This document shows, piece by piece, positions 50,639 to 57,982 of a stretch of DNA of 64,000 nucleotides (its first letter is position 1; the number at the start of each line of letters is the position of its first letter). The notes beneath the pieces are model-generated. The model was not told where the DNA came from. It worked only from the letters and a program-made list of their open reading frames with translations, and ran no database searches. This DNA comes from Flavimobilis rhizosphaerae (lineage in GTDB: Bacteria > Actinomycetota > Actinomycetes > Actinomycetales > Cellulomonadaceae): contig NZ_JACZDF010000001.1 in assembly GCF_014852685.1 (NCBI RefSeq), positions 372,001 to 436,000 of the forward strand. The letters are read 5' to 3'. The position numbers were made by a program, and so were the translations under genes.

Positions 50639-51618
50639 CCGGGATCATCTCCCACGCCGACGAGAAGAGGCTCGTCCTCGTCTCGGGCCGAGCCCACCCC
50701 GAGCTCGCGCGCGAGGTCGCGGCGTCCCTCGGCATCGAGATGGTGCACACGACGGCGTACGACTTCGCGAACGGCGAGATCTACGTGCGCTACGCGGAGT
50801 CCGTGCGCGGCGCGGACGTCTTCGTCCTGCAGTCGCACACCGCTCCGATCAACCAGTGGATCATGGAGCACCTCATCATGGTCGACGCGCTCAAGCGCGC
50901 CTCGGCCAAGACGATCACCGTCGTCGTACCGTTCTACGGCTACGCGCGTCAGGACAAGAAGCACAAGGGGCGCGAGCCGATCTCGGCGCGCCTCATGGCG
51001 GACCTCTTCAAGACGGCCGGCGCCGACCGTCTCATGAGCGTGGACCTTCACACGTCGCAGATCCAGGGCTACTTCGACGGCCCTGTCGACCACCTGTGGG
51101 CGCAGCCGATTCTCATCGACTACGTGCGCACCCGCGTCGACATCTCGAACGTCACGGTCGTCTCCCCGGACGCGGGTCGCATCCGTGTCGCGGAGCAGTG
51201 GGCTGCGAAGCTCGGTGGCGGGCCGCTCGCGTTCGTCCACAAGACGCGTGACACGTCGCGCCCCAACCAGGCGGTCGCCAACCGTGTCGTCGGTGACGTC
51301 GAGGGCAAGAGCTGCATCCTCGTCGACGACCTCATCGACACGGGTGGCACGATCGCGGGGGCCGTCCGCGTCGTCCTCGAGGCGGGCGCGAAGGAGGTCA
51401 TCGTCGCGGCGACCCACGGCGTGCTCTCCGACCCGGCCGCGCAGCGGCTCTCGGAGTCGGGCGCGCGGGAGGTCGTCGTCACCGACACCCTGCCGATCGC
51501 GGCGGACAAGCGCTTCCCGCAGCTGACGGTCCTCTCGATCGCGCCGCTGCTCGCACGTGCGATCCGCGAGGTCTTCGACGACGGGTCCGTCACCAACCTC
51601 TTCGACGGTAACGCCTGA
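50635..51618 (+). CDS. prs: Ribose-phosphate pyrophosphokinase (PRPP synthase)
   Basis: Makes PRPP from ribose-5-phosphate and ATP for nucleotides, His and Trp, and in actinobacteria for decaprenyl-phosphoribose. The 327-residue class I enzyme has VSGRAHPELAREVAASLG, FANGEIYVRYAESVRGADVF, YARQDKKHKGREPISARL (flexible ATP loop), VDLHTSQIQGYFDGPVDHL and the PRPP loop LVDDLIDTGGTIAGA. The ATG overlaps glmU. SIMPL protein follows after one base. Confidence 0.97.
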   Translation: MTGIISHADEKRLVLVSGRAHPELAREVAASLGIEMVHTTAYDFANGEIYVRYAESVRGADVFVLQSHTAPINQWIMEHLIMVDALKRASAKTITVVVPFYGYARQDKKHKGREPISARLMADLFKTAGADRLMSVDLHTSQIQGYFDGPVDHLWAQPILIDYVRTRVDISNVTVVSPDAGRIRVAEQWAAKLGGGPLAFVHKTRDTSRPNQAVANRVVGDVEGKSCILVDDLIDTGGTIAGAVRVVLEAGAKEVIVAATHGVLSDPAAQRLSESGAREVVVTDTLPIAADKRFPQLTVLSIAPLLARAIREVFDDGSVTNLFDGNA

Positions 51619-51619
51619 C

Positions 51620-52234
51620 GTGGCCCGTACCGGTGTGACGACCGCGGGGCGCGGCGTCGCCGTCGCGCGTCCGGATGTCACCCGGTGCGAGCTCGGCGTC
51701 GAGGCCTCGGCGCCGAGCGTCGGTGAGGCGCTCGCCGAGGCGCAGCGGGCTCTCGTCGCGCTGCGCTCGGCGCTGCTCGACGCAGGTGTGCTCGCTGACG
51801 ACCTGCGGACGACGGCGACGTCGACGTGGACGTCGGGGGAAGGCGAGTCACGTGCTGAGGTCGCGCACGCCCAGCTCGGTCTGCGGGCGCTCGTCCGTTC
51901 GGTCGACGGCGCGGGCGACGTCGTCTCGGCGGCACTGGGTGCCGCGGGTGACCGTGCTCGGCTCCACGGCCTCCAGGTGCTCGTGAGCGACCCGCAGACC
52001 GCGGCGCGGGACGCTCGTGCGGCGGCGTTCGCCGACGCGCGTGACCGGGCTGAGCAGTTCGCGGCACTGGCGGGTCGCGGGCTGGGAGAGCTGCTCGAGC
52101 TCACGGAGACCTCCGGCCGGGGCACCCCTGTGGGCCGGGCGTTCAAGACCATGGCTGCGGAGGCCGCGATGCCTGTCGACGCTGGCACGGACGAGATCGA
52201 GGCGCACGTGACGACGACGTGGGCGTGGGCCTGA
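51620..52234 (+). CDS. SIMPL (DUF541) domain protein
   Basis: A 204-residue protein with the DUF541/SIMPL pattern: TTAGRGVAVARPDVTRCELGVEASA at the start, repeated A-x-x-ALRSALLDAGV helices, and the end VDAGTDEIEAHVTTTWAW that matches the terminal strand of the family. Unlike BP26-type members it has no signal peptide, so it should be cytoplasmic. GTG start one base after the prs stop. Function of the domain is poorly known. Confidence 0.85.
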   Translation: MARTGVTTAGRGVAVARPDVTRCELGVEASAPSVGEALAEAQRALVALRSALLDAGVLADDLRTTATSTWTSGEGESRAEVAHAQLGLRALVRSVDGAGDVVSAALGAAGDRARLHGLQVLVSDPQTAARDARAAAFADARDRAEQFAALAGRGLGELLELTETSGRGTPVGRAFKTMAAEAAMPVDAGTDEIEAHVTTTWAWA

Positions 52235-52270
52235 GCCCGCGGCGCGTCCCCGCACGGGCTCGCTGAGACC

Positions 52271-52312
52271 ACGAGCACACCGGCCGAGCCCCCAGGGCGC
52301 GGCCGGTCTCGT
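52271..52312 (+). terminator. Bulged hairpin after the SIMPL gene
   Basis: ACGAG (52271-52275) pairs with CTCGT (52308-52312) and ACCGGCC (52279-52285) with GGCCGGT (52301-52307), with a 3-base bulge. It probably ends the glmU-prs-SIMPL transcript. A TATCCT box (52314-52319) directly follows and may be the -10 for the rplY leader. Confidence 0.6.
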
Positions 52313-52327
52313 GTATCCTGGGCAGGT

Positions 52328-52459
52328 TGCCTCGGCGAGGGATGTCTGACGGGCCGCGTAGTGCGTGCCCCGGAGGGCGGGAGAGCCGCCCCACCGACGA
52401 TCCGTGATCGACTGGGCGGTCCGCTCGCGCGCGTCCGTCATGCGCCCCGCGCCGAGGCA
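52328..52459 (+). ncRNA. Structured 5' leader RNA of rplY
   Basis: A closing helix TGCCTCGGCG (52328-52337) / CGCCGAGGCA (52450-52459) encloses a second helix TGACGG (52347-52352) / CCGTCA (52435-52440), a hairpin GGGCGG-GAGAG-CCGCCC (52375-52391) and a hairpin CGATC-CGT-GATCG (52398-52410). The inner GGGCGGT (52414-52420) could pair instead with ACCGCCC (52460-52466) just after the closing helix, an alternative fold suited to control. A -10-like TATCCT places the start at about 52326. I cannot match it to a known riboswitch or ribosomal-protein leader. RBS of rplY is 45 bases further on. Confidence 0.6.
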
Positions 52460-52515
52460 CCGCCCACCGGGTCCCGCTACCGTTCCCGGTCTCCCGAACT
52501 CCCGCAGGAGCCCCC

Positions 52516-53100
52516 ATGTCTGACGTCAAGCTCTCCGCCGTCCTCCGCACCGACTTCGGCAAGGGTGCGGCGCGCCGCACCCGCCGCGAGGGCCGCGTGC
52601 CCGCCGTCCTCTACGGGCACGGCTCGGACCCGCTCCACGTGTCGCTCCCGACGCACGAGACGTACCTCGCGCTCGTCCGCCACAAGAACGCGCTCTTCGA
52701 GATCGACGTCGAGGGTGACGTCAAGCTCGCGATCGTCCGCGACGTGCAGGTCGAGCCCGTGCGCCGCGAGATCGAGCACATCGACCTCCTCCTCGTGAAG
52801 AAGGGCGAGAAGGTCGTCGTCGAGGTCCCCGTGACGATCGTCGGCGAGCCGGCCCCCGCGACGATGCACGTCATCGAGCAGCTCTCGGTCCAGGTCGAGG
52901 CCGAGGCGACGAACCTCCCCGACTCGATCGAGGTCGACATCACGGGCCTCACCGCCGGCACCGTCGTCTACGGCAAGGACCTCGTCCTCACCGAGGGTGC
53001 TGCCCTCGTCACCGAGGGTGACACGGACATCGTCATCATCTCCGAGGTGCGCGGCCCGGTCGAGTCCGCGGACTCCGCCGAGGAGCCGGCCGAGGCCTGA
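52516..53100 (+). CDS. rplY: 50S ribosomal protein L25 (CTC family)
   Basis: Binds 5S rRNA in the large subunit; the long CTC form is also a general-stress protein. The 194-residue product has [23 protein letters not shown] (5S rRNA-binding domain, about residues 15-37), then the CTC extension (about 95-190). An acidic Glu/Ala-rich end ([11 protein letters not shown]) is typical. A GCAGGAG RBS precedes ATG 52516. Probably controlled by the structured leader upstream. Confidence 0.96.
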   Translation: MSDVKLSAVLRTDFGKGAARRTRREGRVPAVLYGHGSDPLHVSLPTHETYLALVRHKNALFEIDVEGDVKLAIVRDVQVEPVRREIEHIDLLLVKKGEKVVVEVPVTIVGEPAPATMHVIEQLSVQVEAEATNLPDSIEVDITGLTAGTVVYGKDLVLTEGAALVTEGDTDIVIISEVRGPVESADSAEEPAEA

Positions 53101-53122
53101 GCCTCACCGCTCCACCGTGCCT

Positions 53123-53157
53123 GAACGCCCGGCGCCCCTGCGGGGTGCCGGGCGTTC
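53123..53157 (+). terminator. Intrinsic terminator after rplY
   Basis: GAACGCCCGGCGCCCC / GGGGTGCCGGGCGTTC, 16 pairs including one G-T, with loop TGC. It lies 22 bases after the rplY stop and 58 bases before pth. Confidence 0.85.
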
Positions 53158-53215
53158 TGCATCCCACCCGCCAACTTCCATCGCACGGACGCGCGAGCGC
53201 CCGAGGAGGACTTCC

Positions 53216-53815
53216 ATGACCGACGGACCCTGGGCGATCGTCGGGCTGGGCAACCCCGGCCCGAAGTACGCGGGCAACCGCCACAACGCCGGGCAGATGG
53301 TGCTCGACGAGCTCGCCGCGCGCTGCGGCGTGCGGTTCGCGACGCACCGCTCGCAGACGGTCGCGGCCGAGGCGCGGCTCGGGCTCGGCCCAGGCGGCGT
53401 CCCCGGGCCGCGCGTCGTTCTCGCGAAGCCGCAGTCGTACATGAACACGTCGGGCGGACCCGTCAAGGCCCTCGCCGGCTACTTCGGCGTGCCACCCGAG
53501 CGGCTCGTCGTCGTCCACGACGAGCTCGACATCCCCTTCGGCGACGTACGGCTCAAGCTCGGCGGCGGCGAGGGCGGCCACAACGGGCTGCGCGACATCA
53601 CGCGTGCCCTCGGCACGAAGGACTACCTGCGGGTGCGCGTCGGCGTCGGGAGGCCTCCGGGGCGTATGGACACGGCCGACTACGTCCTCAAGGACTTTGC
53701 GTCGACCGAGCGCAAGGAACTGCCGTTCCTCCTCGACGCCGCGGCGGACGCGGCCGAGATGCTCGTCACCCAGGGGCTGCTCGCGGCCCAGGGGAAGTTC
53801 CACGCGCCTGCGTGA
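53216..53815 (+). CDS. pth: Peptidyl-tRNA hydrolase
   Basis: Releases tRNA from stalled peptidyl-tRNA. The 199-residue product has [20 protein letters not shown] with the catalytic His23, the [10 protein letters not shown] segment, [28 protein letters not shown] and the C-terminal [14 protein letters not shown] strong GAGGAGGA RBS precedes ATG 53216. rplY-pth is a conserved pair. It closes the block shared with M. tuberculosis. Confidence 0.97.
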   Translation: MTDGPWAIVGLGNPGPKYAGNRHNAGQMVLDELAARCGVRFATHRSQTVAAEARLGLGPGGVPGPRVVLAKPQSYMNTSGGPVKALAGYFGVPPERLVVVHDELDIPFGDVRLKLGGGEGGHNGLRDITRALGTKDYLRVRVGVGRPPGRMDTADYVLKDFASTERKELPFLLDAAADAAEMLVTQGLLAAQGKFHAPA

Positions 53816-53992
53816 GCGCACGGAGTCGCGTGACGGCGTCCGCGGGGTGAGAAGCCACCACCACGGGGTGGACCTCGGGTGACGTCCGCCTGCCTCGGGC
53901 GTGTCACGTCCCTGGGCGCAGCATGCTGGGTTCGGGCCTGCGTCAGCGGGTCCGGCGCTGCGGGCAGCGTCCGATACCCGGGGGGTCGGGAC

Positions 53993-55177
53993 GTGGGGCA
54001 CGAGCGTGCTGGACTGAGCATCGCCATGGTCGGGACGCGCGGCGCGCCCGCGCGGTACGGCGGGTTCGAGACCGCGGTCGAGGAGATCGGGACGCGCCTC
54101 GCGGCGCGTGGGCACGACGTCCGGGTCTACTGTCGGCGGGGCAACGGCGGCGACGAGGGTGACCTCGACGCGTTCGGAGGCATGTCGCTCGTCCATCTGC
54201 CGGCGCTGCGCCGCCGCAGCCTCGAGACCCTCAGCCACACGGCGCTCTCCGCGGCGCACCTCGTCGCGCGCCGCACGGACGTCGCCTTCGTCTTCAACGC
54301 TGCCAACGCGCCGTTCCTGCCCCTGCTTCGTGCCCGGCGCATCCCCGTCGCGACGCACGTCGACGGCCTCGAGTGGCGCCGAGCCAAGTGGTCCGGGACC
54401 GGCCGCCGCTACTACCGCTGGGCCGAGCAGGTCGCCGTGCGATGGTCCGACGCGCTCGTCGCGGACGCGCAGGGCATCGCCGACTACTACCGGGACGAGT
54501 TCGCTGCCGAGACGCAGCTCATCGCGTACGGCGCCCCGCACGTCGAGGCGAACCTCGCGCGGCTCGCCGACGTCGGGCTCTCTCCCGACGGCTACCACCT
54601 CGTCGTCGCGCGCTTCGAGCCCGAGAACCACGTTGAGCTCGCGGTCGAGGGCTACGTGCGGTCGGGAGCCCGACGCCCGCTCGTCGTCGTGGGCTCTGCG
54701 CCGTACGACGACACGTACACGCGCCGCGTCACGGCGGCCGCGGCCGCCGACCCGCGCGTCCGGTTCCTCGGCGGAGTGTGGGACGCGGAGCTGCTCGACG
54801 CGCTCTACGCGGGCGCGACGACGTACGTCCACGGCCACTCGGTCGGTGGCACGAACCCGTCGCTGCTGCGTGCGATCGGCGCGGGCACCGCGACGCTCGC
54901 GTTCGACGTCGTCTTCAACCGGGAGGTCCTGCGCGACGCCGGTCGGTTCTTCGGCGACGCGGCGGCGCTCGCGGCTCTGCTCGAGGGTGCGGAGGCTGAC
55001 GCCGCGGACGTCGCGGCCCGTGGCCGCGCGCTCGCGGAGCGCTCGCGCGACTACGACTGGGACGACGTCGCGTCGCGGTACGAGCACCTCGCGACGTGCC
55101 TCGTCGAGCGACGGGTTCCCGGGCCGCAGCATGCCCGCAGGCTCGCCGCACCGCAATGGGCGGTGGGCACACCGTGA
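53993..55177 (+). CDS. Glycosyltransferase with DUF1972 N-terminal domain
   Basis: A 394-residue GT4-type glycosyltransferase. The N-terminal half begins IAMVGTRGAPARYGGFETAVEEIG, the DUF1972 signature of rhamnosyl/glucosyltransferases of exopolysaccharide clusters; THVDGLEWRRAKW and YGAPHV are further family motifs. The C-terminal half has the nucleotide-sugar region VHGHSVGGTNPSLLRAIGAG. The GTG at 53993 follows a GGGGGG tract. Its stop overlaps the next gene (GTGA). Donor and acceptor sugars are unknown. It opens the polysaccharide region. Confidence 0.9.
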   Translation: MGHERAGLSIAMVGTRGAPARYGGFETAVEEIGTRLAARGHDVRVYCRRGNGGDEGDLDAFGGMSLVHLPALRRRSLETLSHTALSAAHLVARRTDVAFVFNAANAPFLPLLRARRIPVATHVDGLEWRRAKWSGTGRRYYRWAEQVAVRWSDALVADAQGIADYYRDEFAAETQLIAYGAPHVEANLARLADVGLSPDGYHLVVARFEPENHVELAVEGYVRSGARRPLVVVGSAPYDDTYTRRVTAAAAADPRVRFLGGVWDAELLDALYAGATTYVHGHSVGGTNPSLLRAIGAGTATLAFDVVFNREVLRDAGRFFGDAAALAALLEGAEADAADVAARGRALAERSRDYDWDDVASRYEHLATCLVERRVPGPQHARRLAAPQWAVGTP

Positions 55178-55962
55178 CGGGACGCCGGTCGAGCTCGACG
55201 ACGGGCAGCGCCGCGCGCACCGCCCCGGCGCGGCGGACGTTCCGCGGGGCGTACCGCGAGCTCGCCGCTGCGCAGAAGGGCGTTGCGCGCTCGGCGCCCG
55301 CCTACTCGCGCTACGTCAACCGTCGGCTCGGCAGGGTTCTCGCGGCGTGGGCCGCGAGCCTCGGGCTCACGCCCAACCAGGTGACGGGCGTGAGTGCTCT
55401 CTTCACGTTCGCGGGGATCGCCCTGCTCGCGCTCGGGTCACCGTCGTGGGCGCTCGGCGTCGCGGTGTGCCTGTGCCTCGTGCTCGGCTACGCGTTCGAC
55501 TCGGCCGACGGGCAGGTCGCGCGGCTCACCGGGACGGGCAGCGCCGCAGGGGAGTGGCTCGACCACGTCGTCGACGCAACGAAGATCTCGGCGCTCCCGC
55601 TCGCACTCGTCGTCGGGCTCTACCGCACCGAGGCGGTGCCCGACGCCTGGCTGCTCGTGCCGATCGCCCATGCAGTGGTCGGCGCGGTCCTCTTCTTCGC
55701 GATGATCCTCACCGAGCAGCTGCGCCGCGCGGTCGGCGTGAGGTCGCAGGCGGTCGCGGGAGGGACCGGCCCCGACCTGCGGGCGCTCCTTGTCGTCCCG
55801 ACCGACTACGGCGTGCTGTGCCTCGCGTTCGTCATGCTCGGCTCGTTGCCGTGGTTCCTCGGCGTCTACACGGTGATCGTCGTGGCGACGGCCTTCTTCA
55901 CCGCGGCAGCGTGCGTGAAGTGGTACCGGGACGTCCGAGGGCTCGGCGCTCCCCAGACCTGA
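55174..55962 (+). CDS. CDP-alcohol phosphatidyltransferase family protein
   Basis: A 262-residue membrane enzyme with about six helices and the full family signature: DSADGQVAR, eight residues, then GEWLDHVVD, which supplies the four metal-binding aspartates. Such enzymes join a CDP-alcohol to an alcohol acceptor, making phospholipids, inositol lipids or, in cell-envelope clusters, polymer linkages. The GTG start overlaps the glycosyltransferase stop. Position in a polysaccharide locus suggests a glycan or lipid-carrier substrate; this is inference. Confidence 0.88.
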   Translation: MTGRRSSSTTGSAARTAPARRTFRGAYRELAAAQKGVARSAPAYSRYVNRRLGRVLAAWAASLGLTPNQVTGVSALFTFAGIALLALGSPSWALGVAVCLCLVLGYAFDSADGQVARLTGTGSAAGEWLDHVVDATKISALPLALVVGLYRTEAVPDAWLLVPIAHAVVGAVLFFAMILTEQLRRAVGVRSQAVAGGTGPDLRALLVVPTDYGVLCLAFVMLGSLPWFLGVYTVIVVATAFFTAAACVKWYRDVRGLGAPQT

Positions 55963-56446
55963 GACGCCTGCGCGTGCTCGACAGCGTGCCGTGACCCCGC
56001 CGGGATCTCGGCGCGCTGTTCGTCGTCCGGTTGCTGCGCTGCCGCGGCGCTGTCGAAACGTTCGCTCTGCGACGTGGTACGTCCCACTGGCTGGACGCCT
56101 GCCGTGGCGTGACATTCCTCACCAGAACGCGCTGGAGAGCCCTCGAGGGTGATCTCAAGCAGTCAGCGGGGTGAGATGTGGAGTGAGGACCGTGTGATCT
56201 TTGCAGGTCGCGGTGTCGCCCCCGTCCAAAGGTCTCCGTAGTCACGGTTTTCCCAGCTTGGCAACCCCCCCTCCGCAGCCGAGGAGACCGCCATCACAAC
56301 CGGTCGTGGGTCACAGATTTCCAGTTCTGCCCCTTCTTAGTCTCAATTTCGCCCAGGTAACCACCGATATCCATGACAGGCGCACCCTGGTGCGTCGCGG
56401 ACACAGCACCCGCCATGGATGGGGTGGGGCCGATGACCCCGAGCGA
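55963..56446 (+). other. 484-base leader/intergenic region before the beta-helix gene
   Basis: No gene is supported. The right half is clearly lower in GC than its surroundings. Small dyads are GACGT-GGT-ACGTC (56071-56083), CGAA-ACG-TTCG (56054-56064), CCCTCGAGGG near 56140 and CGCACC-CT-GGTGCG (56381-56394), the last 53 bases before the ATG. A long regulated 5' leader is likely; I cannot name a riboswitch class and see no confident promoter. Confidence 0.4.
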
Positions 56447-57982
56447 ATGAGACCGAACGTGAACAGCTTCAGCCCGCTACGCCGACGAGGCGCTGCCGCA
56501 CTCCTTGCGGCCGTGCTCGCGGTGCCGATGGTCGCGGTGACGACCGCGAGTGCCGTAGGGACGACAATTCCCGTCGCGGCAGCGACCTCCGCGGTGAAGA
56601 ACGCGACCGACGCGGACCAGCGTGCCGCAGCGAGCGTCAAGCGCGCCCAGAAGTCCGAGAAGAGTGCGGCCGCCAAGGTCACCGCGAAGCGCAAGGCAGC
56701 GAAGAAGGCTGCAGCCAAGCGCGCCACCGCCGCCAAGAACTACACGATCGCCAAGAAGAAGTACGTCGCCGCCAAGAAGAACGCCTCCCGTCGCGGGGGC
56801 GGCGGTGCGAACATCTCGCGGGCCAAACTCACGAAGACGTCCAAGGCGCTGAAGTCCGCGACCGCCCAGTCGCGCCGCGCGAAGAAGGCCAGGTCGAAAG
56901 CACTGTCCGAGTACACGCGCGCGAAGACCAGGGTGGCCGACGCGCTCGCTGCCAAGACCAAGACGGCCAAGGCGCTGACGAAGGCCAAGAGCGACCTCGC
57001 CGCCGCGATGCGACGCCCGAAGCCCACGCCCACGCCTACTGCCGCGCCGAAGCCCACGCCCACGCCTACTGCCGCGCCGAAGCCCACGTCCACGCCTACT
57101 GCCGCGCCGGAGCCCACGTCCACGCCTACTGCCGCGCCGAAGCCCACGTCCACGCCTACTGCCGCGCCGAAGCCGACGTCCACGCCTACTGCCGCGCCGG
57201 AGCCGACGACCCCGCCGTCGCTTCCGACCGCTGTCGTGCCGACTCGCACCGCCTACACCGGCCCCATGACGGTCTGGACGGCCGGCGCCGTCATCGAGAA
57301 CAAGGTCATCACCGGTGAGCTGAAGATCCGAGCGAACAATGTGACGATCCGGAACTCCCTGTTCGTCGGACCCACGACCGTACCGACCCGCAACTACTTC
57401 ATGCTGTGGAACACGGAGGGAACCACGGGCCTCAAGGTCATCGACTCGGAGTTCCGCCCGACGATCGCGTCTTCGTGGATGAACGGTGTCATCGGCGCAG
57501 GCTTCACCCTCGAGCGCGTGAAGATCACCAACGTCATCGATCAGGTGACCATCAAGGGCGACGACGTGACGATCAAGGACTCGGTCTTCGAGGGCAACCT
57601 CTACTACAAGAACGACCCGAACCACGGTGGCAAGGAGTCGCACGCGGACAACGTCCAGATCCAGTCGGGCAAGCGGATCACGATCACCGGCTCGACGATG
57701 CGCTCCGCGAACAACGCCACCGTCCAGGTGACGCAGGCGCTCGGCGCAGTGGCTGACCTCAACATCTCGCGCAACTTCCTCGACCACGGCGGGTGCACGA
57801 TCAACATCACCGAAGGATCCAGGGGCTACGGTCCGCTCGCCGGGGTGAAGATCACCGACAACGAGTTCGGGACGAACCAGCGCATCGCGTCGTGCGCGGT
57901 CATCCGCCCGAAGACGACGGTCATCACCGCGACGGGGAACACGTTCACCGACGGCCGGACGTTCGCCATCAAGAACGGCTGA
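56447..57982 (+). CDS. Secreted Lys/Ala-coil, PT-repeat, beta-helix protein
   Basis: A 511-residue exported protein in four parts. (1) Signal peptide, LRRRGAAALLAAVLAVPMVA, cleavage likely after ASA36. (2) A highly basic Ala/Lys region (about residues 45-188) with repeated AAKKA/TAAK blocks, predicted helical. (3) Six 10-residue PKPT(P/S)TPTAA repeats (191-250). (4) A C-terminal domain (about 265-511) of short VTIRNSLF / VTIKDSVFEGN-type turns, a right-handed parallel beta-helix as in pectate lyases and polysaccharide-degrading enzymes. No wall anchor. It lies among exopolysaccharide genes, so binding or trimming of the polymer is plausible. ATG 56447; GTG 56459 is an alternative. Confidence 0.82.
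   Translation: MRPNVNSFSPLRRRGAAALLAAVLAVPMVAVTTASAVGTTIPVAAATSAVKNATDADQRAAASVKRAQKSEKSAAAKVTAKRKAAKKAAAKRATAAKNYTIAKKKYVAAKKNASRRGGGGANISRAKLTKTSKALKSATAQSRRAKKARSKALSEYTRAKTRVADALAAKTKTAKALTKAKSDLAAAMRRPKPTPTPTAAPKPTPTPTAAPKPTSTPTAAPEPTSTPTAAPKPTSTPTAAPKPTSTPTAAPEPTTPPSLPTAVVPTRTAYTGPMTVWTAGAVIENKVITGELKIRANNVTIRNSLFVGPTTVPTRNYFMLWNTEGTTGLKVIDSEFRPTIASSWMNGVIGAGFTLERVKITNVIDQVTIKGDDVTIKDSVFEGNLYYKNDPNHGGKESHADNVQIQSGKRITITGSTMRSANNATVQVTQALGAVADLNISRNFLDHGGCTINITEGSRGYGPLAGVKITDNEFGTNQRIASCAVIRPKTTVITATGNTFTDGRTFAIKNG
57017..57196 (+). repeat. Six 30-base in-frame tandem repeats
   Basis: Six copies of a 30-base unit encoding PKPT(P/S)TPTAA (copy 4 has PEP), followed by a partial copy. Differences between copies are few, so the tract is young or homogenised and its length is likely to vary between strains. 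Confidence 0.93.

Noticed and set aside
57017-57196. Regular 30-base repeats considered as a CRISPR array
   Set aside because: Repeats are contiguous without spacers, in frame, and encode PKPT-type peptide units; no cas genes.
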